This document shows, one piece after another, positions 6,247-6,346 of a stretch of DNA of 6,346 nucleotides. Below the pieces are notes generated by a model. That model was not told the DNA's origin, made no database searches, and was given only the letters and a program-made list of their open reading frames with translations. Each line of letters starts with the position of its first letter. The stretch's first letter is position 1. The position numbers and the translations under genes were made by a program. The DNA comes from Alphaproteobacteria bacterium (GTDB lineage Bacteria; Pseudomonadota; Alphaproteobacteria; ATCC43930; CGMCC-115725), in contig JAFMSA010000257.1 of the NCBI GenBank assembly GCA_017353855.1, positions 1-6,346 of the forward strand, in the 5' to 3' direction.

Positions 6247-6278
6247 CCTATAATAGGAGACGCTCGCCGGATTCCGGC
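6247..6278. repeat. Two small perfect dyads 20 bases apart
   Basis: CCTATAATAGG (6247-6257) and GCCGGATTCCGGC (6266-6278) are each perfect inverted repeats around one central base. Their centres (6252 and 6272) are 20 bases apart, about two helical turns, and they overlap the possible promoter boxes. They could be protein-binding sites or chance. Confidence 0.3.
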
Positions 6279-6280
6279 AA
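6250..6280 (-). promoter_or_regulatory. Possible promoter of the isomerase relic
   Basis: On the minus strand TTGCCG (6275-6280) and TATTAT (6250-6255) could serve as -35 and -10 boxes, but their spacing is 19 bases, longer than the best 17. The -10 box lies about ten bases upstream of the ATG of the isomerase relic, which would leave almost no leader. A TATAAT also reads on the plus strand at 6249-6254, with no good -35 box, and could point toward a divergent gene beyond the window. Weak evidence overall. Confidence 0.25.
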
Positions 6281-6346
6281 CGGCGCGGGGTCATGAATGC
6301 ACATCGAAGGCCCGCAAAACAAGCCAGCGTCTCGACAACGCTACAA
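6279..6346. other. Right edge, no gene recognised
   Basis: The last 68 bases show no recognisable coding sequence, repeat or RNA gene. In related genomes as I recall, secA lies near the isomerase-argJ pair, so a secA start may lie just beyond the edge, but nothing in these bases shows it. Confidence 0.4.

Noticed and set aside
1..6346. CRISPR array, insertion sequence, tRNA, rRNA, riboswitch, toxin-antitoxin pair or other novel defence-like system
   Set aside because: No spaced direct repeats, transposase motifs, cloverleaf, rRNA-like sequence or clustered small gene pairs were seen on either strand.

Overview
This GC-rich window most resembles an alphaproteobacterial chromosome, probably Rhodospirillales-like. 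That placement rests on recognised protein families and on recalled gene order, not on a database search. Four complete genes look intact: a BioC/NDUFAF5-type methyltransferase, a PLP-dependent threonine/serine dehydratase, a MutT-type Nudix hydrolase and argJ. A fifth gene, the glutaredoxin grxC, looks intact but runs off the left edge. Between and beside them lie two badly broken genes: a comF relic (about 288-1130, minus) and a parvulin-type peptidyl-prolyl isomerase relic (5470-6239, minus).

Layout from left to right: grxC (minus, partial); the comF relic (minus); about 350 bases without a convincing gene, holding a stem-loop and a tiny open frame with a good ribosome binding site; methyltransferase and dehydratase (plus, 4-base overlap); mutT and argJ (minus, argJ first, 20-base overlap). 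The dehydratase and mutT meet tail to tail with a 4-base overlap of their stop codons. Upstream of argJ lie about 600 bases I cannot assign, containing a 19-base perfect dyad and a terminator-like hairpin. Then come the isomerase relic and a short upstream region with a possible promoter and two small perfect dyads.

The genes do not form one pathway. ArgJ makes ornithine and N-acetylglutamate for arginine synthesis, MutT-type enzymes clean the nucleotide pool, the dehydratase deaminates threonine or serine, and glutaredoxin reduces disulfides. The arrangement looks like an old housekeeping neighbourhood in which two dispensable members (DNA uptake or competence; periplasmic protein folding) are decaying while the rest is kept. 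This pattern would fit a lineage in an early to middle stage of genome reduction, such as a host-associated bacterium, but one window cannot prove that. I found no CRISPR array, transposase, tRNA, rRNA, toxin-antitoxin pair or new multi-gene system.
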